Assembly: GCA_963748545.1 (NCBI GenBank)
Contig: CAVVJO010000053.1
Span: forward strand, 62,001-126,000
From: Roseiarcus sp963748545
GTDB taxonomy: Bacteria > Pseudomonadota > Alphaproteobacteria > Rhizobiales > Beijerinckiaceae
Reading direction: 5' to 3'
Length of the DNA stretch: 64,000 bases
The notes under the pieces are model-generated. The model did no database searches. It was not told the DNA's origin and worked only from the letters and a program-made list of their open reading frames with translations. This document shows positions 24,636 to 33,998 of this stretch, in pieces. The stretch's first letter is position 1; every line of letters begins with the position of its first letter. The position numbers and the translations under genes are program-made.

Positions 24636-25037
24636 AGGCGCGCAGCGCTTCGTCGGCGGTGGCGGAGTTTGGCCGCGCCCGTCTTGCCGGGCGATGCCGG
24701 CTGTCCCTCGGGTCGCGCCCCGGGTGGTTCGATTACCCATCGCCTAGCCGTGCGGTCGCCTCGGCAAAGCGCCGGACGGCGGAGGTGCTGATCAGCGTGG
24801 AAACTCTTCGTGAGCCCGTCGCCACGCGGCGAGGGCCGCTTCGAGATGCCGGGCGCCGTAACCGAGGCGATCATGGCCGCCTACGCCGAGGCTGTGCGCG
24901 CTCGGCGCGCGGCGGCGTAGCGCGTCCTTTGTCGCGCATCGGTTCAACCTTCAGACCAATTGCGTTTGAAGCCGGATTTAGCCTATGCCTGCCGCCAAAA
25001 CCGATGATCGGTTATGCTATGCGGTCTCTTTTTGGCT
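24552..25037. other. intergenic region with leader of the repeat and a possible gene remnant
   Basis: Positions 24552-24635 are the conserved leader of copy B. From 24636 on no intact gene is seen. A short coding-like end on the + strand (24831-24920, EGRFEMPGAVTEAIMAAYAE and a TAG) resembles the C-terminus of a methyltransferase and may be debris from whatever the duplication replaced. Confidence 0.35.
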
Positions 25038-25509
25038 ATGAGCGGCCTCGATTTCGATCCGAGACCGACCTGAACGACAGACGTCGATCGACCCGGTCAT
25101 ATACCAGAGCCTGGCCGCGTTCCGGCTCGCGCTGAGGCGGTTTCTGGCGTTCAGCGAGGCCGCAACGGTCGCCGCAGGCGTGACAGCGCAGCAGTATCAG
25201 GCCTTGCTCGTCGTCAGAGCGCATTCCGACGGCGGCATCATGATCCGCGATTTCGCCAGGGAGATGCTGCTGCAGCACAATGGCGCGGTGCAGATGGTGG
25301 ACCGCCTTGTCGCCGGCGGTCTGGTCGAGCGGCGCCATTCGCCGACCGACGCGCGCAGCGTTCTCGTCTCGCTCACGGAGAACGGAACGGCCGTATTGGA
25401 GCGCCTGGCCGCGCAACACCTCGTGGAATTGCTGCGTCAGGAGCCGCTGCTCGCCGAGTCGCTAAGGCGCCTGAGAGACATCGTACAAGCGCACGCCGGT
25501 CCCGACTGA
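25038..25509 (+). CDS. MarR family transcriptional regulator, start uncertain (probable frameshift)
   Basis: Winged-helix regulator of about 155 residues. The domain is clear: YQSLAAFRLALRRFLAFSE, LTAQQYQALL-like VTAQQYQALLVVRAH, DFAREMLLQHNGAVQMVDRL, the wing GLVERRHSPTDARSVLVSLT and a C-terminal helix. The frame is open upstream only to a TGA at 25039, with no ATG. An ATG at 25038 (MSGLDFDPRPT) ends after 11 codons in a neighbouring frame, so a one-base shift near 25060-25072 would join the two; otherwise the GTG at 25180 gives a truncated protein. It lies 214 bp upstream of the ABC transporter and may regulate it. Confidence 0.65.
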
Positions 25510-25723
25510 CCGCCCTCCGGCTCGCCTCCCTTCCCGCGAGGGGCGCTCTTTGCCCAAAGTCGAAGTTCCCAACGCTCGCCGATATGTCATGCTGTGATAT
25601 TCGTCTTCGCCAAAGGAGGCGGAGACGAGGGCGCGCGGGCCTGGCGATCAGGTCGGCGGTCTTCGAAAGCGAGCGCAAAGCCGCAGCTGGGCGGGCGTAT
25701 CGACCCATCGGGGAGGAGACGAC

Positions 25724-27073
25724 ATGAAGGGTGATATCGATAGCCGTGGCTTGTCGCGACGATCGCTGCTGGTCGGCGGCGCGGGCCTTATTGGCGGCGG
25801 TCTGGCGGCGGGCGGGTTCGTAATGCCTGTTTTCGCCGACGACATGCCCGCGATGGGCACCTGGCCGGCCGGGTCGCAGGGCGATTCGGTCACCATCGGC
25901 GCAGCGGTGCCGCGCACCGGCGCTTACGCGGTGCAAGGCGAGGATGAACTCAAGGGCATGCAGCTCGCCGTCGAGCACATCAACAGCGGCAACGATCTGA
26001 TCAAGAAAATCGCGCCCAAAGTCACCAAAGGCGTGCTCGGAAAAGAGGTCAAACTCGTCGTCGCCAACTCGGCGGCCAAGCCAAACCAGGCGGTGCAGGA
26101 GCAGCAGACCTTCATCAACGAGAACAAGATCGTCGCCATGACCGGCTCGACCTCGTCGGCGGTCGCCGTCGCGCTCAACAAGTTCGCCCAGCGCGAAAAG
26201 ATCCTTTATCTCGTCGCGATCTCGGGCTCGAACGACACCACGGGCAAGGACTGCGCCCGCTACTCCTTCCGCCAGTGCTTTTATGGCGAGACCGCGGCCA
26301 ACGCGATCGGCCCGGTGCTGGTGAAGGCCTATGGCAAGGGCCAGAAGGCGGCATTCATGACGCCCGACTACACCTATGGGCACACCGTCACCAAGTCGAT
26401 GAACGACTATCTCACCGCCAACGGCGGCTGGACCCAGGTGACGGATCAAGTGTCGCCGCTCGGCACCCAGGATTTCAGCCAGTATTTGACCAACATCGCG
26501 AACTCCGGCGCCGACGTCATCATCAACGTCAACTGGGGCCGGGACGCGGTGCTGTCGGTGCAGCAGGCCAAGCAGTTCGGACTGACCCCCAAGATGAAGA
26601 TGGTGATCCCCTATCAGATCCCGTTCCTGGCGAAGGAAGTCGGTCCGGATCTGACCGAGGGCGTTTATGCAGCGACGGATTTCTGGTGGACTCTGGAGGA
26701 CAAGTACCCGCTCGCCAAGATGTTCGTGGACGAATTCAACAAGAAGTTCGGTTACAATCCGGAGTGGGGCGCCAACAACGCCTATATGCAGTTCGCCGTT
26801 TGGGCGCGCATGGTGTCCGGCGCTGGAACCTTCTACCCACCGGCGGTCATCAAGGAATACGAGAAGGGCGAGAAGTTCGACTCGACCGTTGGCGAAGTCT
26901 ACTTCCGCGCCGCCGATCACCAGCTCGTCCGCCCGGTCGTCATCGTCAAAGGCAAGGCGCCGAAGGACATGAAGAGCCCAGACGACTACTGGGAGGTCAT
27001 GGAGGTCGTCCCAGGCGGCCCGCTGATGCAGAGCCCCGACGCCTTCGGCTGCAAGCTCGGCGATTATACCTGA
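25724..27073 (+). CDS. ABC transporter substrate-binding protein (branched-chain amino acid type), Tat-exported
   Basis: Periplasmic type 1 binding protein of 449 residues. A twin-arginine signal (SRGLSRRSLLVGGAGLIGGG) is followed by a Peripla_BP_6 domain: SVTIGAAVPRTGAYAVQGED, GKEVKLVVANSAAKPNQAVQ, AMTGSTSSAVAVALNKFAQR and NWGRDAVLSVQQAKQFGL. It heads a five-gene HAAT transporter. The ligand may be an amino acid, amide, urea or other small molecule; nothing in the neighbourhood decides. A strong hairpin follows its stop. Confidence 0.88.
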   Translation: MKGDIDSRGLSRRSLLVGGAGLIGGGLAAGGFVMPVFADDMPAMGTWPAGSQGDSVTIGAAVPRTGAYAVQGEDELKGMQLAVEHINSGNDLIKKIAPKVTKGVLGKEVKLVVANSAAKPNQAVQEQQTFINENKIVAMTGSTSSAVAVALNKFAQREKILYLVAISGSNDTTGKDCARYSFRQCFYGETAANAIGPVLVKAYGKGQKAAFMTPDYTYGHTVTKSMNDYLTANGGWTQVTDQVSPLGTQDFSQYLTNIANSGADVIINVNWGRDAVLSVQQAKQFGLTPKMKMVIPYQIPFLAKEVGPDLTEGVYAATDFWWTLEDKYPLAKMFVDEFNKKFGYNPEWGANNAYMQFAVWARMVSGAGTFYPPAVIKEYEKGEKFDSTVGEVYFRAADHQLVRPVVIVKGKAPKDMKSPDDYWEVMEVVPGGPLMQSPDAFGCKLGDYT

Positions 27074-27085
27074 CGCGATTTGATT

Positions 27086-27110
27086 CCCGCCGCATCGATC
27101 ATGCGGCGGG
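27086..27110 (+). terminator. strong hairpin after the binding-protein gene
   Basis: CCCGCCGCAT (27086-27095), a five-base loop CGATC, and the exact complement ATGCGGCGGG (27101-27110). It has no T-run, so it probably acts as a partial terminator or 3' mRNA stabiliser, giving more binding protein than permease, as in many ABC operons. Confidence 0.6.
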
Positions 27111-27249
27111 AGTCTTCTGTCGGGCGTTACGGCGCCGCCCTCGACGGCCGCCTGCGGGACGCGCGACTCAAATCCTGCGCATTTGCTCCGGCTGGGCGCC
27201 GGGCGCCGAGCCGGATGACGGCCCGTCCTGACGGATCTGGGGAGACAGC

Positions 27250-28125
27250 GTGCTCAACTGGGCGAACTTCGCGTCGCAATGTTTCAACGGCCTGGTCCTG
27301 GGCGCGCTGCTCGCGCTGATCTCGTCAGGCTTGACCATTATCTACGGGACGCTCGGCGTCCTCAATCTCGCGCATGGCGCGATGTTCATGCTGGGCGGCT
27401 ACGCCGGCTGGGCGGCGTACACCGCAAGCGGCTCTTTCATCGTTGCGGTCGTCGCCGGCTCGCTGTTCGTCATGCTGGTCGGGGTGGTCATGGAGCGCGG
27501 GATCATCCGGCATTTTTATGCTCGCCCGGGCGAGGACCAGCTTCTCGTGACTTTCGGCATCGGCATCGTCTTCGTCGAGGCGGTCCGGTTCGGGTTCGGC
27601 AGCCTGTCGAAGACCGTGCCGCCGCCGCCTCTCCTCCCGGGAATCACCTCGCTCGGCTTCATGGTCTATCCGACCTATCGCTTGGCTCTGCTCGGCATCG
27701 TCGCGGCGGCGCTTATCGCGCTCTATCTCGTCCTCTACCGCACCCGTATCGGCATGATCGTGCGCGCCGGCATCGAGGATTCGGCGATGGTCGACGCGCT
27801 CGGAGTCGACGTCTACCGCGTCTTCACCCTCGTCTTCGGGATCGGCGCGATGGCGGCCGGATTCGCCGGCATCATTAACGCGCCGGTGGTGTCGATCGCG
27901 CCCGACGTCGGCGAGACGATCTTGGTGCAGACCTTCGTCGTCGTCGTCATCGGCGGCGTGGGATCCTTCCCGGGCGCAGTGATCGGCGGACTGATCGCCG
28001 GCGAGATCATCAGCATCACCTCGATGTTCAACCCCGGCTATTCCTATGTCGTGCTCTTCGTCGCGATGACGCTGGTGCTCGTGCTGCGGCCCTACGGGCT
28101 GTTCGGCGCGGCGGGCCGCGAATAG
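27250..28125 (+). CDS. livH: branched-chain amino acid-type ABC transporter permease (LivH family)
   Basis: Inner-membrane permease of 291 residues with about eight helices. LivH landmarks: LVLGALLALISSGLTIIYGT, GVLNLAHGAMFMLGGYAGW, and the coupling-helix region RAGIEDSAMVDALGVDVYRV followed by GFAGIINAPVVSIAPDVGE. GTG start at 27250 with GGAG upstream. It forms a heteropair with LivM downstream. Confidence 0.9.
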   Translation: MLNWANFASQCFNGLVLGALLALISSGLTIIYGTLGVLNLAHGAMFMLGGYAGWAAYTASGSFIVAVVAGSLFVMLVGVVMERGIIRHFYARPGEDQLLVTFGIGIVFVEAVRFGFGSLSKTVPPPPLLPGITSLGFMVYPTYRLALLGIVAAALIALYLVLYRTRIGMIVRAGIEDSAMVDALGVDVYRVFTLVFGIGAMAAGFAGIINAPVVSIAPDVGETILVQTFVVVVIGGVGSFPGAVIGGLIAGEIISITSMFNPGYSYVVLFVAMTLVLVLRPYGLFGAAGRE

Positions 28126-28137
28126 GCGCAGGCGGTC

Positions 28138-29263
28138 ATGCTCAAGGCCCGTCCTCTCCTTATCGTCGCGCTCACGGCGATCGGCCTCGTCGTCGCGCCG
28201 TTCGTACTGCCGTATCTCGGCGTCGCGCCGACAACCGTCAACCGTATCCTGATCTGGGGCTTGTTTGGGCTGGGGTTCGACATCCTTTTCGGCTTCGCCG
28301 GCCTTCTGTCGTTCGGCCAGTCCGCCTTCTTCGGCACAGGCGGCATGGTCGCAGCTTACCTTTGACTCAGACCGGCGTTTCGAACGTCATCGTGGCGCTC
28401 GTTGCGGGCCTCGTCACGGCGGCCGTCGATCGGCTTTCTCGTCGGCCTGATCGCCCTCCGCCGCACCGGGATCTATTTCGCCATGATCACGGTGGCGATC
28501 GCGGAGGTCTTCTACTTCGCCGAGTTCAGCCCGCTCTCGGACTTCACCGGCGGCGAGAACGGACTGCCCGGCGTTCCCCCGCCGTCGCTCGATCTCGGCT
28601 TCCGGACGGTGACCTTCGACTCGGACAGGTCGATCTATGTCTTCCTGGCGTTCTGGTTCTTCATCGGGCTCGTGATCGCGCTGCGCATCGTGCGCTCGCC
28701 AGTCGGCGTCGTCCTGAGGGCGATCCGCGACAATCCGCTGCGCGCCGCGGCGGTCGGCCACGACGTCCACAAATACAAGCTGACGGCCTTCGTGGTCGCC
28801 GCCGCCTATGCGGGTTTCGCCGGCGGCTTGCTCGGCCTGATGCAGGGCTTCATGCCGCCCGACGCCTTCACCTTCGATACGTCGGGGCAACTCGTGATGC
28901 AGACCGCGATCGGCGGTGCCGGCGTCTTGTTCGGTCCGCTGGTCGGCGCCGCGATCTGGCTCTATCTCAGCGACTTCTTCCAGAACACGCTGCATCTCGG
29001 CAGCACCTGGAAGCTCCTCCTGGGGATCGTGTTCGTGCTGCTGGTCACGTACCTGCGGCACGGCGTCGTCGGCGGCATGCGTCGACCTCGTCGCGCGCCT
29101 TCGCGGCGCGCGCAGACGCAACGCGCACGAGGCCGTCGAACCCGTCCCAAGCCCCGATCCAGCCCCGTTCGATGCGCCGCGCGCTCGCCGCGCCGAAAGC
29201 GCCTGCAACGCACGAACTCCGCATCGGGGCTCGACGACGTCATCCTCGAGACCAAGGCGCTGA
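28138..29263 (+). CDS. livM: branched-chain amino acid-type ABC transporter permease (LivM family), frameshifted
   Basis: Second permease, broken by indels. It starts at the ATG at 28138 (LLIVALTAIGLVVAPFVLPY; LFGLGFDILFGFAGLLSFGQ). A missing T in the TTT at 28361-28363 gives a TGA; the next frame supplies TQTGVSNVIVALVAGLVTAA. An extra base near 28418-28426 returns to the first frame: IGFLVGLIALRRTGIYFAMI, AIRDNPLRAAAVGHDVHKYK and MQTAIGGAGVLFGPLVGAAI. After YLRHGVVGG (near 29077) the more natural frame changes again (VDLVARLRGARRRNAHEAVE). The 3' end is uncertain and, as drawn, overlaps livG. Confidence 0.75.
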
Positions 29264-29990
29264 CGCGCCGCTACGGCGGCCTCCTCGCCAACCGGGACAT
29301 CGATTTTGCGTCCGCCGCGGCGAACTGCGCGGCGTCATCGGCCCGAACGGCGCGGGCAAGAGCACGTTCTTCAAGATGCTGACTTGCGAGGTGAAGCCGC
29401 CCTCCGGCCAAATCCTGTTCGAGAACCACGACATCACCGGCTGGGATGTGGCCCGGGTCTGCCAGCTGGGCCTGACCAAGAGCTACCAGGTCAATCAGCT
29501 CTTCAATCGCTTGACCGTGCGCGAGAATGTCGCCATCGCCGCGCTGGCCGAGCGGCGCGGCCGTTTCCGCGCCGATTTGCTGCGCGACGCGGCGCGCGTG
29601 CCGGGGCTCGCCAAGCAGATCGAGGAGTCGCTCGATCTCGTCCGCCTGACGCACCGCGCCGAAACGCCCGTATCCGATCTCGCCTATGGCGAGAAGCGGC
29701 GGCTCGAAATCGGCCTTGCGCTGGCGACGCGGCCGAGCCTGCTTTTGCTCGACGAACCTCTTGCCGGCATGAGCCCGCGCGAGCGCGTCGAGACCGTCGC
29801 CCTGCTGAAGTCGATCCGGGAGGGGCGCACGCTGGTCGTGATCGACCATGACATGGACGCGATCTTCGAGCTCGCCGAGCGCATCACTGTCCTCAGCGAG
29901 GGCCAGATCCTCGTCGAAGGAACGCCGGACGAGATCAAGACCAACGCGACCGTCCAGGAAGCCTACCTCGGCGGGGTGCATGCGCTATGA
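29172..29990 (+). CDS. livG: branched-chain amino acid-type ABC transporter ATP-binding protein (LivG family), frameshifted
   Basis: ATPase subunit of about 270 residues. Probable start ATG 29172 (MRRALAAPKAPATHELRI), then LDDVILETKALTRRYGGLLA in the neighbouring frame (GGGG at 29226-29229). A missing T in TTTT at 29304-29307 restores VRRGELRGVIGPNGAGKST (Walker A). Downstream is intact: AYGEKRRLEIGLALATR as the LivG-type signature, SLLLLDEPLAGMSPRE (Walker B) and VVIDHDMDAIFELAERI (H-loop). The stop overlaps the livF start as ATGA. Confidence 0.8.
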   Translation: MRRALAAPKAPATHELRIGARRRHPRDQGADAPLRRPPRQPGHRFCVRRGELRGVIGPNGAGKSTFFKMLTCEVKPPSGQILFENHDITGWDVARVCQLGLTKSYQVNQLFNRLTVRENVAIAALAERRGRFRADLLRDAARVPGLAKQIEESLDLVRLTHRAETPVSDLAYGEKRRLEIGLALATRPSLLLLDEPLAGMSPRERVETVALLKSIREGRTLVVIDHDMDAIFELAERITVLSEGQILVEGTPDEIKTNATVQEAYLGGVHAL

Positions 29991-30685
29991 GCCTGCTCGA
30001 AGTCTCGGGTCTCAACAGCTACTATGGCGACTCGCACATCCTGTTCGACGTCGGCCTCCGTGTCGAAAAGAACGAGGTGGTGGCGCTGCTCGGCCGCAAC
30101 GGCGCCGGCAAGACGACGACGCTCATGAGCTTGATGGGCATGGTGCGTCCGCGCGCCGGTTCGATCCGGCTCGACGGCGACGAACTCGCCGGCCGGGCGC
30201 CGCACGTCATCGCGCGCGCCGGCATGCAGCTCGTGCCCGAGGCGCGGCGGATCTTCGGCAGCCTCAATGTCGAGGACAACATCGTGCTCGCGAGCCTCAC
30301 CGCGACAAAACCTTGGCCGCTCGCTCGCATCTACGAGATTTTTCCCCGCCTCGCCGAGCGGCGAACGAGCCGCGGGACGGATCTCTCCGGCGGCGAGCAG
30401 CAGATGCTCGCCATTGCGCGCGCGCTGGTGCGCGATCCGAAGATCGTCCTGCTCGATGAGCCTTTCGAGGGCCTCGCGCCGGTGATCGTGCGCGACCTGA
30501 TGACGGTTTGCCGCCGCCTCGCCGAGGAGGGCCAGACCATCGTCCTGGTCGAGCAGAACTTGGCCGCGACGCTGGCGCTGGCGAGCCGCGCCTACATCAT
30601 CAACAACGGTCACGTCGTGCACGAGGCCGCGAGCGCGGAGTTAAGGTCGAGCGGGGACATCCTGAAACGCTATCTGGGGGTGTGA
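29987..30685 (+). CDS. livF: branched-chain amino acid-type ABC transporter ATP-binding protein (LivF family)
   Basis: Second ATPase, 232 residues, intact. Walker A LLGRNGAGKTTTLMSLMG, signature DLSGGEQQMLAIARAL, Walker B IVLLDEPFEGLAPVIV, H-loop VEQNLAATLAL. Its start overlaps livG by four bases. It ends the transporter operon and faces uvrD tail to tail. Confidence 0.93.
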   Translation: MSLLEVSGLNSYYGDSHILFDVGLRVEKNEVVALLGRNGAGKTTTLMSLMGMVRPRAGSIRLDGDELAGRAPHVIARAGMQLVPEARRIFGSLNVEDNIVLASLTATKPWPLARIYEIFPRLAERRTSRGTDLSGGEQQMLAIARALVRDPKIVLLDEPFEGLAPVIVRDLMTVCRRLAEEGQTIVLVEQNLAATLALASRAYIINNGHVVHEAASAELRSSGDILKRYLGV

Positions 30686-30752
30686 GGAAACGGCGCCCGC
30701 CGGCGTCGGCCCAGCGCCGCGGGCTATCCGCCGCCTGCTCGTCAAGCGCCCG

Positions 30753-33074
30753 TTATGGCTCGGGCGTGACGAAGCTTTCCATAACCAGCTTGCGGCCGGC
30801 GCGGTCGAAATCGATGGTGAGCTTCGGGCCGTCCGCCGCGACCACGCTGCCCGGCCCGAACTTGAGGTGGAAGACGCGCGCGCCGGCCTCGAAGCCTCCG
30901 CTCGAGGGCAGCGTGATCGCGCGTCCCTCGATCTGCCGGACCGGGCCGCGGTCAAACCCCGGGGAGGTCTCCCCGCGCCGCGTCCAGGCCTCCGCCCGCC
31001 TCGACCCCGGGGTTTCGTAGCGGGAGCCGAATCCGGCCGCATCGAAGCGCGAGACGCCGTAGCCGCCAAAGGCGGCGGATCCCTCCGTCTCCTCGACGTC
31101 GACATGGTCGGTGGGCAGCTCGTCGATGAACCGCGAGGGCACGGAGGTCTGCCACAGGCCGCGCACGCGGCGGTTGGCGGCGTGATAGATCTTCGCCGCG
31201 CGGCGGGCGCGGGTCAGGCCGACATAGGCGAGGCGGCGCTCTTCCTCGAGGCCGGCCCGGCCGTTGTCGTCGAGCGAGCGCTGGTGCGGGAAGAGGCCCT
31301 CTTCCCAGCCGGGGAGGAAGACCAGGTCGAACTCCAGCCCCTTGGCCGCGTGCAGCGTCATGATCGAGACGCGCTCGCCGCCCTCGGCGCTCTCGACGTC
31401 CATGACCAGCGAGACGTGCTCGAGGAAGGCGCCGAGATCCGGGAACTCGCCCATCGAGCGGACGAGCTCCTTGAGGTTGTCGAGACGGCCGGCGGCGTCC
31501 GGCGTGCGTTCGGCCTTCCACATCTCGATGTAGCCGCTTTCCTCGAGGACGAGTTGCGCCAGCTCTTCGTGGGGCATCCCCTCCGACCGCTTTCGCCACC
31601 GGTCGAAGCTCGCCAAGAGGTCGCGCAGAAGCTGGCGCGGCCGCGCCTTCAGGTCTTCCGTCTCGATCAGCATCTGCGCCGCCCGCATGAGCGAGACGCC
31701 GGCGCGGCGGCCGAATTCATGCAGGATCGCGAGCGTCGCCTCGCCGAGGCCGCGCTTCGGTTGATTGTAGATGCGCTCGAAGGCGAGGTCGTCGTCCGGT
31801 TGGGCGACGCAGCGCATATAAGCGAGGGCGTCCCGGATTTCGGCGCGTTCGTAGAACCGCGGGCCGCCGATCACCTTGTAGGGCAGGCCCATGGCGATGA
31901 AGCGCTCCTCGAACTCGCGCATCTGGAACGAGGCGCGAACCAGGATCGCGACGTCGTCGAGCGAGACGCCGTCCCGCTGCGCCGCCTCGATCGCGTCGCC
32001 GACGACCCGCGCCTCCTCCTGGCTGTCCCAGACTCCGGTGACGGAGGGACGCTCGCCCATCGGGGCGTCGGTGAACAGGGTCTTGCCGAGCCGGCCCTGG
32101 TTGTGGGCGATGAGCCCGGAGGCGACCGCGAGGATGTGTCCGCCGGACCGGTAGTTGCGCTCGAGCCGGATCACCCGCGCGCCCGGAAAGTCCTTCTCAA
32201 AGCGGAGGATGTTGTCGACGTCGGCCCCACGCCAGCCGTAGATCGACTGGTCGTCGTCGCCGACGCAGCAGACGTTGCCGCGGCCTTGCGCGAGCAGGCG
32301 CAGCCACAGATACTGGACGGCGTTGGTGTCCTGGTACTCGTCGACCAGGATATAGCGAAAGCGGCGCTGGAAGCCGGCGAGCACGTCGGCGTTGTCGCGG
32401 AAGAGCCTCAGCGACTCCATGAGCAGGTCGCCGAAATCGGTCGCGTTCAGCGTCTTCAGCCGCGCCTGATAGGCGGCGTAGAGCGCCGCGCCGCGGCCGG
32501 CCGCGAAGGACGAGGACTCGCTCGGCGAAACATGGGCCGGGTCGATCCCCCGGTTCTTCCACCCGTCGATCAGGCTCGCCAGAGCGCGGGCGGGCCAGCG
32601 CTTGTCGTCGAGGTTTTCCGCCTGCAGCACCTGCTTCAGCAGCCGGAGCTGGTCGTCCGTATCGAGGATGGTGAAGTTCGACCGCAGGCCCACCAGCTCG
32701 GCGTGCATCCGCAGGATTTTCACGCCGATCGAGTGGAAGGTGCCGAGCCAGGGCATGCCCTGATGGGCGCCGGTGAAGACGCTGACCCGCTCGCGCATCT
32801 CGCGCGCCGCCTTGTTGGTGAAGGTGACGGCCAGGATCTCGTGCGGCCGCGCCCGTCCCGAGGCGATCAGGTGGGCGATCCGGGTGGTGAGCACCCGCGT
32901 CTTGCCGACCCCGGCGCCGGCGAGCACCAGCACCGGCCCGTCGAGCGCCTCGACGGCCGCAAGCTGCTCGGGGTTGAGCCCCGCCAGATAAGGCGGAAAG
33001 CGGCCCGGCCGCTCGAGCGGCGGGAAGGCCTCGTCGTCGGGTTCGTCGGAGGGTTGAGCCACGGGGCGAATCAT
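30753..33074 (-). CDS. uvrD: ATP-dependent DNA helicase UvrD/PcrA
   Basis: Superfamily 1A 3'-5' helicase of 773 residues, acting in nucleotide excision and mismatch repair. Motifs in order: LNPEQLAAVEALDGP (Q), LAGAGVGKTRVL (I), TFTNKAAREMRER (Ia), ILVDEYQDTNAVQYLWL (II), VGDDDQSIYGWRGAD (III), RLERNYRSG (IV), MTLHAAKGLEFDLVFLPG (V) and EERRLAYVGLTRARR (VI). The C-terminus has the Tudor-like FHLKFGPGSVVAADG segment that contacts RNA polymerase in PcrA/UvrD. The start at 33074 is chosen over 33098; the ATG overlaps the end of a coding-like fragment. Confidence 0.94.
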   Translation of the reverse strand: MIRPVAQPSDEPDDEAFPPLERPGRFPPYLAGLNPEQLAAVEALDGPVLVLAGAGVGKTRVLTTRIAHLIASGRARPHEILAVTFTNKAAREMRERVSVFTGAHQGMPWLGTFHSIGVKILRMHAELVGLRSNFTILDTDDQLRLLKQVLQAENLDDKRWPARALASLIDGWKNRGIDPAHVSPSESSSFAAGRGAALYAAYQARLKTLNATDFGDLLMESLRLFRDNADVLAGFQRRFRYILVDEYQDTNAVQYLWLRLLAQGRGNVCCVGDDDQSIYGWRGADVDNILRFEKDFPGARVIRLERNYRSGGHILAVASGLIAHNQGRLGKTLFTDAPMGERPSVTGVWDSQEEARVVGDAIEAAQRDGVSLDDVAILVRASFQMREFEERFIAMGLPYKVIGGPRFYERAEIRDALAYMRCVAQPDDDLAFERIYNQPKRGLGEATLAILHEFGRRAGVSLMRAAQMLIETEDLKARPRQLLRDLLASFDRWRKRSEGMPHEELAQLVLEESGYIEMWKAERTPDAAGRLDNLKELVRSMGEFPDLGAFLEHVSLVMDVESAEGGERVSIMTLHAAKGLEFDLVFLPGWEEGLFPHQRSLDDNGRAGLEEERRLAYVGLTRARRAAKIYHAANRRVRGLWQTSVPSRFIDELPTDHVDVEETEGSAAFGGYGVSRFDAAGFGSRYETPGSRRAEAWTRRGETSPGFDRGPVRQIEGRAITLPSSGGFEAGARVFHLKFGPGSVVAADGPKLTIDFDRAGRKLVMESFVTPEP

Positions 33075-33184
33075 GCGCCCGCAACCTGGGGGGCGCAACC
33101 GGCTTTGTCGAGCCCGGCGCGCAGGCTTTCCGGCTCGACGTCGGCGTCGGCCTGCACGCTTGGCCAGGCGCGGCCGATTTCAAA
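33071..33184 (-). pseudogene. coding-like fragment before uvrD, possibly the end of a heavy-metal-associated domain
   Basis: An open frame without a start codon reads FEIGRAWPSVQADADVEPES, LRAGLDKAGCAPQVAGA, then TGA, overlapping the uvrD ATG as ATGA. The pattern 'DADVEPESLRAGLDKAGC' is like the last strand and helix of an HMA copper-chaperone domain. A stop lies just upstream and the CxxC half is missing, so if real it is a remnant. Confidence 0.25.
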
Positions 33185-33296
33185 GCTTTAGGCGCACAAA
33201 TGTGTCCCTTTTTTCGGCCGGCGCCGCGCGGCCTCCCCGCGCCGGGCCGCCCTGCCGAATCGCCTCTGGTCGTGTCTAAATAACAGTATAGAAACG

Positions 33297-33998
33297 TTAT
33301 TCAGCGGTCGTGAGCTTGGCGCGCCGGGGCCCCGCGGCGGGGTCGCGAGCGCGCTCCCGGCTTTCATGGTGCAGGAGGAAGATCGCCTGTTCACCGACCA
33401 GGTTCCAGGTCCATTTCGGCCAGATCGCGGAAAGCTCGGCGCCGGCCTGATCGAGCGCGACGCTGTTGTCGATCACCGCGCCGACCTCACGAGCGAGCGC
33501 AGTGAAATCGGTGATGGTGCAGAAGTGGATGTTCGGCGTGTCGTACCAGGAATGGCTCAGTTGCTCGGTCACCGGCATCCGCCCGCGCAGGGCGAGTTGC
33601 AGCCTCACGCTCCAGTGGCCGAAGTTCGGCACCGAGACGATGGCGCGCCGCCCGATGCGCAGCATGTTCTCGAGCACAACGCGCGGCTGGCGGGTCGCCT
33701 GCAGAGTCTGGGACAAAATGACGTAATCGAAGGCGTCGTCCGGATAATCGGCGAGGTCGGCGTCGGCGTCGCCCTGGACGACCGACAGCCCCTTGGCCAC
33801 GCAATCGTTGACGCCCTGCTGCGACAGTTCGATGCCGCGCCCGTCGACGTTCCGTTCCTCGGCGAGCAGGCGCAAGAGTTCGCCGTCGCCGCAGCCGACG
33901 TCGAGCACCCGCGATCCCGGGGCGACCATTTCCATCACCCGGACAAGGTCGACGCGCCGGGCGTCGAGAATGCGCGAAAGGCTCACGCGATCCCCCAC
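33297..33998 (-). CDS. metW: methionine biosynthesis protein MetW
   Basis: A 233-residue SAM-methyltransferase-fold protein that partners MetX in homoserine acetylation. SRVLDVGCGDGELLRLLAEE is the SAM-like site; GRGIELSQQGVNDCVAKGLS, DYVILSQTLQATRQPRVVLE and VPNFGHWSVRLQLALRGRMP are MetW hallmarks, as is LSHSWYDTPNIHFCTI. The start overlaps the end of metX by 16 bp, so the two are translationally coupled. Confidence 0.93.
   Translation of the reverse strand: MGDRVSLSRILDARRVDLVRVMEMVAPGSRVLDVGCGDGELLRLLAEERNVDGRGIELSQQGVNDCVAKGLSVVQGDADADLADYPDDAFDYVILSQTLQATRQPRVVLENMLRIGRRAIVSVPNFGHWSVRLQLALRGRMPVTEQLSHSWYDTPNIHFCTITDFTALAREVGAVIDNSVALDQAGAELSAIWPKWTWNLVGEQAIFLLHHESRERARDPAAGPRRAKLTTAE

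Noticed and set aside
30867..33191. 774-codon + strand frame opposite uvrD
   Set aside because: Perfectly antisense to a gene with all helicase motifs; no motif of its own.
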